DNA of 64,000 bases from Nocardioides oleivorans (GTDB lineage: Bacteria > Actinomycetota > Actinomycetes > Propionibacteriales > Nocardioidaceae), in assembly GCF_004137255.1 (NCBI RefSeq), contig NZ_SDWT01000001.1, positions 1,736,001-1,800,000 on the forward strand, given 5' to 3'. Positions 32,935 to 39,889 of the stretch are shown piece by piece. The notes beneath the pieces were generated by a model. That model was given only the letters and a program-made list of their open reading frames with translations, was not told the DNA's origin and made no database searches. The translations under genes were made by a program, and so were the position numbers. Every line of letters begins with the position of its first letter. Within the stretch, counting starts at the first letter, position 1.

Positions 32935-33027
32935 TCAGCGACGCTTGGGCGCGCGGGGGGAGTAGCGCACGCGCTCGGAGATGCGGTGGCGGGCGATGAG
33001 CTCGATGTCGGTGAACGAGTCGTGCAT
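32935..33027 (-). CDS. 30-residue basic small protein
   Basis: A 30-codon ORF starts at ATG 33027 behind a near-ideal AAGGAGA site 6 bases upstream. It begins MHDSFTDIELIARHRISERV and ends in an Arg/Pro/Lys-rich tail (RYSPRAPKRR). The first 20 residues can form an amphipathic helix. It lies 92 bases after the DUF4097 gene on the same strand, past a G-rich tract, and may be its operon partner. It is too short for homology, but the ribosome site and codon use argue that it is real. Confidence 0.55.
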   Translation of the reverse strand: MHDSFTDIELIARHRISERVRYSPRAPKRR

Positions 33028-33045
33028 GGCGGTTCTCCTTGTGTG

Positions 33046-33104
33046 AGGTGGGTCTGCGGGTCGGGGTGGGTCGGGGTGGGTCTGGGTGGGTCTGGGTGGT
33101 GGTG
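33046..33104 (+). repeat. G-rich tandem repeat, quadruplex-capable
   Basis: About ten runs of three or four G on the plus strand, in units such as GGGTCGGGGT and GGGTCTGGGT. It lies between the DUF4097 gene and the small ORF, on the template strand for those minus-strand genes. It can form a G-quadruplex in DNA that would impede transcription. Confidence 0.6.
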
Positions 33105-33119
33105 CCGCGCGGGCGGGCG

Positions 33120-33953
33120 TCAGCCCTGGTGGAGCGTGACGTCGCCGGAGGCCGTGGTGGCGCGGACCTCGAGGTAGGGCTGGTCGGGGGCGGGCTCGCC
33201 GGTGCGCGGGAGGTCGGACGACAGGGTGCCGCTGGCGGTGCGGATGTCGGTCCAGACGGGGAGCCCGGCGCGGACGCCGATGCGGACGTCGCCGCTGGCG
33301 GTCTTGGCGGTGATCCGACCGGCCGAGGCCTGGCCGATCGCGAAGTCGCCCGAGCCGGTGGTGAAGATCGCGTCGCCGCTGACCGCGCCGACCTCGGCGT
33401 CACCGGAGCCGGTCTTGATGGCGAGCTCGCCGGTGGACGCCTCGACGCGTACGTCGCCGCTGCCGGTCGTGACGACCAGGCTGGCGTCGGAGCGACGTAC
33501 GAGGACGTCGCCGGAGCCGGACTTCACGCGGGCCTCGCCGGCGAGGTGCCGGGCGACGACGTCGCCGGACCCGGTCCGCACGTCGGTCTCGCCGTCGACG
33601 AGGTCGAGCGAGACGTCGCCCGAGCCGCAGTCGATCTTCGTGTCGGAGAAGCGGCCGTGCGTCGCGATGTCGCTGCTCCCGACCTTCGCGTTGAGGCCGC
33701 TGCCGACGGGCACCTCGACGACGATGTCGTGCTGGGGCTCGCGGCCGAAGAGCCCGCTGTTGCGGCGCGGGGCGATGATCGCGATGCGGTCGCCCAGGTC
33801 GCGGACGTCGAACTCCTCGGCGCGGTCGCCGGTGATCCGGATGGTGGTCTCGGTGGTCTCGGTCGCGGTGACGTCGAGGCGGCCGCGGCCGTTCTCGACG
33901 TAGAGGCCGATGGGTGCCGGGGTGTCGAAGCTGTGGTCGAGGACGTTGCTCAT
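33120..33953 (-). CDS. DUF4097-family beta-repeat protein
   Basis: This 277-residue protein consists mainly of short repeats of the GSGDV or SGDV type (for example TGSGDVVARHLAG, SGSGDVLVRR, TGSGDVRVEAS, TGSGDAEVGA), the hallmark of DUF4097 adhesin-like beta-helix proteins. Each turn is about 17-20 residues. There is no signal peptide or membrane helix, so it is probably cytosolic. AGGAG precedes ATG 33953. It follows the ribbon-helix-helix gene by 103 bases and is probably in the same operon. Function is unknown; relatives occur next to small regulators. Confidence 0.82.
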   Translation of the reverse strand: MSNVLDHSFDTPAPIGLYVENGRGRLDVTATETTETTIRITGDRAEEFDVRDLGDRIAIIAPRRNSGLFGREPQHDIVVEVPVGSGLNAKVGSSDIATHGRFSDTKIDCGSGDVSLDLVDGETDVRTGSGDVVARHLAGEARVKSGSGDVLVRRSDASLVVTTGSGDVRVEASTGELAIKTGSGDAEVGAVSGDAIFTTGSGDFAIGQASAGRITAKTASGDVRIGVRAGLPVWTDIRTASGTLSSDLPRTGEPAPDQPYLEVRATTASGDVTLHQG

Positions 33954-34056
33954 GGAGGGCTCCTGAGGGTGTGTTCGTCCGACGGGCCGGCGGGTGCCGG
34001 TCCGCGGTGTGCGGTGGGGTGGGCCGGTCAGGCCCTCGAGGACGGGTGTGGGGCGG

Positions 34057-34605
34057 TCACTGCCAGCCACTCATCCGGCGGCTGTTGTTGCCCTGCTTGC
34101 GGTGGGCCGCGAACGGGTCGTAGCCCACGAAGGGGACGCTGCTGAGGTCGATGTCGACGTTGATCGCGTGCTCGCTGGTGGCGCTGCGGACCAGGCCGAC
34201 CATCCAGGTGTTGAGGCTCTGCCCGGCGGCCGCGGCCTTCTCCTCGGCGCGAGCCTTGACGGCCTCGGGGATGCGGAGCGTGATGCGGGACAGGTCGCCG
34301 TCGTCCTCCTCGGGCGCGGCCGGCGGTACCGGCGGCGGGGGAGGCGTGGGGAGGGCGGCGGCCGGGGCGACCTCGACGACGAAGTCGAGCTCGCGACCGA
34401 CCAGCCGGACGTCGACGCTGCCCTCGGGCAGCTCGGCGGTGATCTCGGCGGCCGCGTGCGAGATGGCCTCCATCAGCGCGAGCCGGGCGCTCGGGTCGAG
34501 GGCGAAGGCCAGCCGCTCGGCGGCCTGCTTCAGCTCGTCGCTCCCCGCCTCGGCCGCGGCGACCAGGTCGCGGCGCAGGGTGTCGACGTACGGGGTGATG
34601 TCCAT
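34057..34605 (-). CDS. Ribbon-helix-helix regulator with an extra N-terminal domain
   Basis: This 182-residue protein has an N-terminal helical domain of about 85 residues, a Pro-rich linker, and an Arc/MetJ-like ribbon-helix-helix (about 110-145: LSRITLRIPEAVKARAEEKA then GQSLNTWMVGLV). A tail follows. This order differs from most RHH repressors, which have the DNA-binding part first. ATG at 34605 is chosen; 34617 is an alternative inside the operator. Three copies of GTGATGTCATG lie just upstream of the start, which is strong evidence for autoregulation. It is first of the RHH-DUF4097-small-protein unit. Confidence 0.75.
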   Translation of the reverse strand: MDITPYVDTLRRDLVAAAEAGSDELKQAAERLAFALDPSARLALMEAISHAAAEITAELPEGSVDVRLVGRELDFVVEVAPAAALPTPPPPPVPPAAPEEDDGDLSRITLRIPEAVKARAEEKAAAAGQSLNTWMVGLVRSATSEHAINVDIDLSSVPFVGYDPFAAHRKQGNNSRRMSGWQ

Positions 34606-34614
34606 GTGCACCAC

Positions 34615-34659
34615 CATGACATCACCGTGATGTCATGTCAAGCAGATGGTGATGTCATG
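34615..34659. promoter_or_regulatory. Three-half-site operator of the RHH operon
   Basis: CATGACATCAC (34615-34625) and GTGATGTCATG (34627-34637) form a perfect palindrome with a 1-base centre. A third exact half-site GTGATGTCATG occupies 34649-34659, 22 bases on, two helical turns from the second. This is the pattern of cooperative RHH repressors. Confidence 0.65.
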
Positions 34660-34686
34660 CGGGTGCAGCATGCTGTCACCGTCGCG

Positions 34687-34760
34687 CTGTAACGCCGGGT
34701 TCATGGCTGTACCACCCCTGCTGCAGAGGGGTGGGTACAGCTGCGAACCCGGCGTTACAG
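34687..34760 (-). terminator. Three-tier hairpin after the EtfD-like gene
   Basis: CTGTAACGCCGGGTTC (34687-34702) pairs perfectly with 34745-34760. Inside it GCTGTACC/GGTACAGC and ACCCCT/AGGGGT pair as well, giving about 30 base pairs in three tiers. It starts 6 bases beyond the EtfD stop codon and isolates that gene from the RHH operon. Confidence 0.8.
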
Positions 34761-34766
34761 CAGGAC

Positions 34767-37700
34767 TTAGAGGTCGAACAGTGAGCCGGAGCCGTTGATG
34801 TCGACGTCGGTCTTCGGCGTGTGGGCCGGGGCGTCCGGGCTCGCGGTCGGCTTCGGCCGTTCGGCATCGGGCTCGTCGACCTCGTCGGCCTGCTCGGCGC
34901 CTGCGTCGTCATCTGCGTCGAGGACCGTTTCCGGGTCCTCGACGGTGGCCTCGGGCTCCGCTGCGGGCTCCGCCTCGGGGACCTCCCCACCGGCCGCGGC
35001 GCTGGGCTCGGCAGTGGGCTCGGACGGCTCGGAGAACGACGCCGCCTGGCTGAGGTCCGCGCCGCTCGGGGGCGCACTGGGAGCAGCTGCCTCCTCGGCG
35101 ACCTCCGGCTCCGGCTCCGGCTCCGGCGCAGGCTCCGGCTCGCTGTCCTCGGCGACGTGGGACGAAGAGGCGGTCGGGGCCGCCGGTTCGTCACTCGTCG
35201 CCGCAGCGGCCGGGGTCGCCTCGGGGGCGGGGACGTCGAACAGCGAGCCGAGGCTCGTGATGTCGACGTCGGTGCTCGGCGCGGACGTCGTACCGCTCGA
35301 GGCCGGTGCCTCCGCCACGGGCGCGGGTGCTGCCTCAGGCGCCTCCTCGGCGGCCTCGCTGGGGCTCGAGTCGCTGGGAGACTCAACGTCGACCGTGGCC
35401 TCGCTCGGGCTTGAGTCGCTGGGGGACTCAGGGGCGACGGCGGGCTCGGGGCTGGCGACGTCGAAGAGCGATCCGTAGCTTCCGTCCGTGCTCGCAGGCG
35501 TGGTCGGCTCTGCCGCGCTCGCACGTGAGTCGCTGGGAGACTCAGGCGCCACTGCGGGCTCGGTCGTGGGCTCGGAGGCAGGCTCCGGAGCGGCGATGTC
35601 GAAGAGTGACCCGCCGCTGCCGAGGTCGGCCGCGGGCTTCGCCGCCGGCGCCGCCTCGGCCGGTGCGGCCTTCGCCTCCGGCTCGGCAGGCTCGGCAGTC
35701 GCCTCGGCCTTGGGGGCGGCCTCGGGCTCGGTGGCGGGTACGTCGAAGAGCGACCCGCCGCTGCCCAGGTCGGTGGCCGGTGCGGCCTTCGCCTCCGGCT
35801 CGGGCTCGGGCTCGACAGCCTCGGCAGGCGCCTGGGCCTTGGGGGCCTCGGGCTCGGTGGTGGGTACGTCGAAGAGCGACCCGCCGCTGCCGAGGTCGGT
35901 GGCCGGTGCGGCCTTCGCCTCCGGCTCGGCAGGTGCCTGGGCCTCGGGGGCCTCGGGCTCCGTGGTGGGCACGTCGAAGAGCGACCCGCCGCTGCCCAGG
36001 TCGGTGGCCGGTGCAGCCTTCGCGGTAGGTGCCTGAGCCGTCGGGGCCGGAGCCTCGGGCTCGGTGGTGGGTACGTCGAAGAGCGACCCGCCTGCCGCGG
36101 GCTCGGCAGGCTTCGCGGGCTCGGCGGCGGGATCGGGAGCGGGAGTGTCGAAGAGCGAGCCACCCGACTCGGCGGGCTTGGCCGGCTCGGCGGGCTTGGC
36201 GGGCTCGGGAGCGGGAGTGTCGAAGAGCGAGCCACCGGACTCGGCAGGCTTCGCGGGCTCGGCGGCGGGCTCGGTGGCCGGGGTGTCGAAGAGCGACGAC
36301 CCGCCGGACGCCTTCGCGGCAGGCCCGACGTCCGCGGTCTCGGTGACGGTGTCCTCGGTGATCGTGACGTCACCGGCCTCCGGCTCGTCCTTGGTCGCGA
36401 CGTCTGCCGACTTCGCGGCCGGCGCGGCGGCCGGGGCGGCGGCCGGGGCGGCGGCCGGGGCGGCGGCGGGCGAGGAGCCCGGCGCGGCCTTGGTCGCCTG
36501 CTCGCCCTTGACCGACGCGAGCAGCATCTGCGCCACGTCGAGGACCTCGACCTCCTCGCGGGCCTCGCCCGCGGCCTGCTGGGAGGTGAGCCCGTCGGAG
36601 AGCATCACGCGGCAGAAGGGGCAGCCGACGGCGATCTGGTCGGCACCGGTGCCGACGGCCTCCTTGGTGCGGTTCATGTTGATCCGCTCGCCGAGGTTCT
36701 CCTCCATCCACATGCGCGCACCGCCGGCGCCGCAGCAGAAGGAGCGCTCGGAGTTGCGCTCCATCTCGACGAACTCGGCGCCGGGCAGGATCTCGAGCAG
36801 CTCGCGCGGCGGCGAGTAGACCTGGTTGTGGCGGCCGAGGTAGCAGGGATCGTGGTAGGTGATCGAGCGCTTCGCGGCGCCCGCGCCCTCCTTGACGGGG
36901 GTCAGCTTGCCCTCGCGCACGAGCCGGTTGAGCAGCTGCGTGTGGTGGACGACCTCGAGCTCGATGCCGAAGTCCTTGTACTCGTTCTTGAGCGTGTTGA
37001 AGCAGTGGGCGCAGGTCGAGACGACCTTCTTGACCTTGTACTCCTTGAAGGTCTCGACGTTCTGCTGCGCGAGGCCCTGGAAGACGAACTCGTTGCCGGC
37101 GCGGCGGGCCGGGTCGCCGGTGCAGGTCTCGCCGTTGCCGAGGACGCCGAAGGAGATGCCGGCCATGTCCAGCAGCTCGGCGACCGCACGGGTCGTCTTC
37201 TTCGCACGGTCCTCGTACGCGCCCGCGCAGCCGACCCAGAACAGCCAGTCGACCGACTCGAGGGACTCCAGGTCCTCCCCGACGACCGGCACGTCGAACT
37301 CGAGGCCCTTGGCCCAGTCCATGCGGGCCGAGGCCGACATGTTCCAGGGGTTGCCCTTGTTCTCCAGGCCCTTGAAGAGCTGGTTGAGCTCGGCGGGGAA
37401 GTTCGACTCGACCAGCAGCTGGTAGCGCCGCATGTCCATGATGTGGTCGACGTGCTCGATGTCGACCGGGCACTGCTGGACGCAGGCGCCGCACGACGTG
37501 CAGCTCCACAGCACGTCCTCGTCGATGACGAAGTCGCCGTCGGCGGGGTTGTAGAAGTAGTCGAGCACGTCGGTGCCGGAGCCCGCGCTCTCGCCCTTCG
37601 AGCCGACGCCCACGAGCTGGCGCTCGGCGTGCGCCTCGTGACCCTCGGACTTCGGGTCGCCCTTGGCGTACGCGTGGTCGCGCAGCGCGGTGATCAGCAG

Positions 37701-38672
37701 CTTGGGCGAGAGGGGCTTCTCGGTGTTCCAGGCGGGGCACTGCGACTGGCAGCGACCGCACTCCGTGCAGGTGGTGAAGTCGAGGATGCCCTTCCAGGAG
37801 AAGTCCTCGATCGAGCCCGCGCCGAGCACCGAGTCCTCGTCGAGGTCGTCGATGTCGTCGAGCGTGACCGGCTTGCCGGCCGAGGTGAGCGGCTTCATCG
37901 CGCCGAGCGCGGTACTGCCGTCGTCCTCGCGCTTGAAGTAGATGTTGAACCACGCGGTGAAGCGGTGCCACGCGATGCCCATGGTGATGTTGCGGGCGAT
38001 CACCATCAGCCAGATCATCGCCAGCGCGATCTTGAAGGCGGCGATGAAGTAGATGAGGTTCTCGAGGGTGGAGGCGTCGTTGGTGTAGAGCGCGTCGCCG
38101 ATCCACGAGGCGATCGGGTAGTGCGAGCGCCCGGCGTCCTCGTCGAGCTTCCACTCCGCGGCGCGGACGAACAGGATCGCCGCACCCTCGAGCAGCGCAA
38201 GCGCCTCGACGAAGTAGGCCTGCCAGAAGTTCGAGCCGAAGAAGCGGCTCCTGCGGCCCTCGGAGCGCGGGTGGTGCTTCTGGCGGTAGACGATCAGGTA
38301 GACGATGCCGATCGTGCTCAGCAGGCCGATGAGCTCGCTGAACCACTCGTAGGGGTACCAGTGGCCGATGATCGGCCACGCGAACGAGGGCGAGAAGAGC
38401 TGGAAGTACGCCGCCAGGACGGCCGTGCTGAGGAACAGGAACGCCGCGTAGACGAACCAGTGCATGACGCCGACCCAGTGCCACTGGAGCATCCGCGTGT
38501 GGAGGAACGTCTCCTTCAGCATCGTCGCCGCGCGACCGGTCGGGTTCCCGGTGCGGCCCGGAGCCGGCTGGCCCGAGCGGATCACGCCCAGCATCCGTCG
38601 TACGGCCGGCACCAGCATGGCGACGGCGGCGACGGTGAGTGCGAGCGAGACGACGATCGCGACGATCTGCAT
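34767..38672 (-). CDS. etfD: EtfD-like membrane Fe-S oxidoreductase with SLFD-repeat tail
   Basis: This 1301-residue protein resembles mycobacterial Rv0338c/EtfD, which takes electrons from ETF in beta-oxidation and passes them to the membrane quinone pool. About six N-terminal membrane helices (1-270) form a cytochrome-b-like domain. A 4Fe-4S pair follows (CTECGRCQSQCP near 301, CTSCGACVQQCP near 390). Then come two CCG/heterodisulfide-reductase domains (CTGDPARRAGNE, CAHCFNTL, CYLGRHNQ, SFCCGAGGARMWME). From about residue 725 the rest, some 575 residues, is acidic, Ala/Pro/Glu-rich and disordered, with eleven SLFD motifs, the last at the C-terminus. ATG at 38672 begins the first membrane helix. 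A strong terminator follows. Confidence 0.9.
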   Translation of the reverse strand: MQIVAIVVSLALTVAAVAMLVPAVRRMLGVIRSGQPAPGRTGNPTGRAATMLKETFLHTRMLQWHWVGVMHWFVYAAFLFLSTAVLAAYFQLFSPSFAWPIIGHWYPYEWFSELIGLLSTIGIVYLIVYRQKHHPRSEGRRSRFFGSNFWQAYFVEALALLEGAAILFVRAAEWKLDEDAGRSHYPIASWIGDALYTNDASTLENLIYFIAAFKIALAMIWLMVIARNITMGIAWHRFTAWFNIYFKREDDGSTALGAMKPLTSAGKPVTLDDIDDLDEDSVLGAGSIEDFSWKGILDFTTCTECGRCQSQCPAWNTEKPLSPKLLITALRDHAYAKGDPKSEGHEAHAERQLVGVGSKGESAGSGTDVLDYFYNPADGDFVIDEDVLWSCTSCGACVQQCPVDIEHVDHIMDMRRYQLLVESNFPAELNQLFKGLENKGNPWNMSASARMDWAKGLEFDVPVVGEDLESLESVDWLFWVGCAGAYEDRAKKTTRAVAELLDMAGISFGVLGNGETCTGDPARRAGNEFVFQGLAQQNVETFKEYKVKKVVSTCAHCFNTLKNEYKDFGIELEVVHHTQLLNRLVREGKLTPVKEGAGAAKRSITYHDPCYLGRHNQVYSPPRELLEILPGAEFVEMERNSERSFCCGAGGARMWMEENLGERINMNRTKEAVGTGADQIAVGCPFCRVMLSDGLTSQQAAGEAREEVEVLDVAQMLLASVKGEQATKAAPGSSPAAAPAAAPAAAPAAAPAAKSADVATKDEPEAGDVTITEDTVTETADVGPAAKASGGSSLFDTPATEPAAEPAKPAESGGSLFDTPAPEPAKPAEPAKPAESGGSLFDTPAPDPAAEPAKPAEPAAGGSLFDVPTTEPEAPAPTAQAPTAKAAPATDLGSGGSLFDVPTTEPEAPEAQAPAEPEAKAAPATDLGSGGSLFDVPTTEPEAPKAQAPAEAVEPEPEPEAKAAPATDLGSGGSLFDVPATEPEAAPKAEATAEPAEPEAKAAPAEAAPAAKPAADLGSGGSLFDIAAPEPASEPTTEPAVAPESPSDSRASAAEPTTPASTDGSYGSLFDVASPEPAVAPESPSDSSPSEATVDVESPSDSSPSEAAEEAPEAAPAPVAEAPASSGTTSAPSTDVDITSLGSLFDVPAPEATPAAAATSDEPAAPTASSSHVAEDSEPEPAPEPEPEPEVAEEAAAPSAPPSGADLSQAASFSEPSEPTAEPSAAAGGEVPEAEPAAEPEATVEDPETVLDADDDAGAEQADEVDEPDAERPKPTASPDAPAHTPKTDVDINGSGSLFDL

Positions 38673-38799
38673 GAAGGGCTGCTCCTCGGTCGGGACGTAC
38701 AGAGCCGGAGCATATGGCCGGCATGCGCACCGACGGCAGGCTCCCACGAGTGAGAAGAATCCTACCCGCAGGTAACTTCACCCCGGGGGGTGGGCGCGA

Positions 38800-39099
38800 T
38801 CAGTTCGAGATCGCGACGTTCTCCAGCTCGATCTCGCGCGCGTCCTCGCGGTAGGTGGCCACCTTGGACTTCACCTGGTCGAGCGCGTCGGTCAGGCGCT
38901 TCACGCCGTCGCGGAGCTTCTGCTGGTACTCCAGGTGGGCGATGTGCGACTCGCTGGACTCGTCCCACCCGGGGGTGAGCGACTCGGCCTGGGTGAGCAG
39001 CGCGTCGATCTGCTCGGTGATCTTCGTCGTCGCGTCGGCCATCGCCGTCTCCATGCTGGAGAGCGAGCCCTGGTGCACGACCAGCCCGCGCTCGCTCAT
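38800..39099 (-). CDS. WXG100-like protein A
   Basis: This 99-residue all-helical protein has two helices around PGWDESSESH (a W-D-E variant of the WXG turn, about residue 44). The second helix is rich in Lys and Asp (LEYQQKLRDGVKRLTDALDQ). Such proteins leave the cell through type VII (ESX) secretion as helical-hairpin dimers. Its ATG overlaps the stop of the WXG100-like gene upstream (ATGA), so the two probably form a heterodimer like EsxA/EsxB. No secretion ATPase gene is in the window. Confidence 0.8.
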   Translation of the reverse strand: MSERGLVVHQGSLSSMETAMADATTKITEQIDALLTQAESLTPGWDESSESHIAHLEYQQKLRDGVKRLTDALDQVKSKVATYREDAREIELENVAISN

Positions 39100-39413
39100 C
39101 GCGGACCGCCGAGGCGGTCGGCGAGCTGCCCGGCCCGGGTCGCCTGCTCGGTGTCGTTGGTGGCGTGCTCCTGGGCGACGTACATCAGGTTCTGCCCGTA
39201 GCCCTCGAGGATCGGCGCGAGGGTCACGGCGACGTTGAACCACTCGTTGATCGCCTCGCCGAAGCCGACCGCGGCCTGGCCCTTGAAGCCCTTGCCCGCC
39301 TCGGTCTCGACCGTGGCGGCGAGGTCGCGCAGCGTCTGCTGGAGCGGATCGACCGCATCGGCAGCAGCCTGGGCTGCCGCCTGCATCTCGGAGTAGACGA
39401 GTCCGACGGCCAC
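39096..39413 (-). CDS. WXG100-like protein B
   Basis: This 105-residue helical protein matches the actinobacterial WXG100 type. The turn is GKGFKGQAAVGFGEAINEWF (about 40-60), flanked by long Ala-rich helices (MQAAAQAAADAVDPLQQTL). It is the first gene of a two-gene unit with protein A. GTG at 39413 has an AAGGGAGG site. It is divergent from the effector operon over 151 bases, so the two units probably share a control region. Confidence 0.8.
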   Translation of the reverse strand: MAVGLVYSEMQAAAQAAADAVDPLQQTLRDLAATVETEAGKGFKGQAAVGFGEAINEWFNVAVTLAPILEGYGQNLMYVAQEHATNDTEQATRAGQLADRLGGPR

Positions 39414-39564
39414 GGGCCGCCTCCCTTCGGTCGATCTTCGGGGGTGAGGTGTGTGTCGAGGGGTGCTGCTGCGTTCCTACCCCTGGAACCGGGGGTTCAC
39501 ACGCGCCAGTTTTGCCCGGACGGCCGCTGGTTTGAGCGGTCGCGCCGCGGGGAACTCCACACCC

Positions 39565-39888
39565 ATGCCGTCCTACGACTACGAAGTCGACCTCGAGAGC
39601 ATGGGCAAGGCCGCCCAGGGCCTCAACGACACCGTGAAGCTGTTCAAGGACAAGGACGTCGACGACCTCGTGCCGAGCAAGGACGACGTCGGCAGCGACG
39701 TCGTGTGGGACGCGCTCGACGAGTTCAAGGGCCGGTGGGAAGAGGGCATGAACAACCTCTGCAAGGACGTCGAGGAGATGTCCGGCCGGCTCGGCAAGAT
39801 CGCGATGAACTACTTCGAGACCGACAAGGCCGGCCACGAGGCGCTCACCGGGATCGTCGGCACCATCACCGCGGTCAAGGTGATGTGA
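39565..39888 (+). CDS. WXG100-like effector partner
   Basis: This 107-residue helical protein has a DEFKGRWEEGMNNL turn around residue 55 and helices on both sides (MGKAAQGLNDTVKLFKDKDV, EEMSGRLGKIAMNYF). The layout is that of the small partner proteins encoded just before modular type VII effectors. The effector GTG follows its stop by one base. ATG at 39565 is chosen; GGGGAA lies rather far upstream. A longer in-frame start at 39451 lacks any conserved sequence. Confidence 0.75.
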   Translation: MPSYDYEVDLESMGKAAQGLNDTVKLFKDKDVDDLVPSKDDVGSDVVWDALDEFKGRWEEGMNNLCKDVEEMSGRLGKIAMNYFETDKAGHEALTGIVGTITAVKVM

Positions 39889-39889
39889 C

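Noticed and set aside
33046..33104. CRISPR-like repeat
   Set aside because: Units are about 10 bases with no unique spacers, and no cas gene is present. It is a simple G-rich repeat.
36370..38781. Second long minus-strand frame (803 codons) over the EtfD-like gene
   Set aside because: It is Arg-rich shadow sequence in another frame, without membrane helices or Fe-S motifs.
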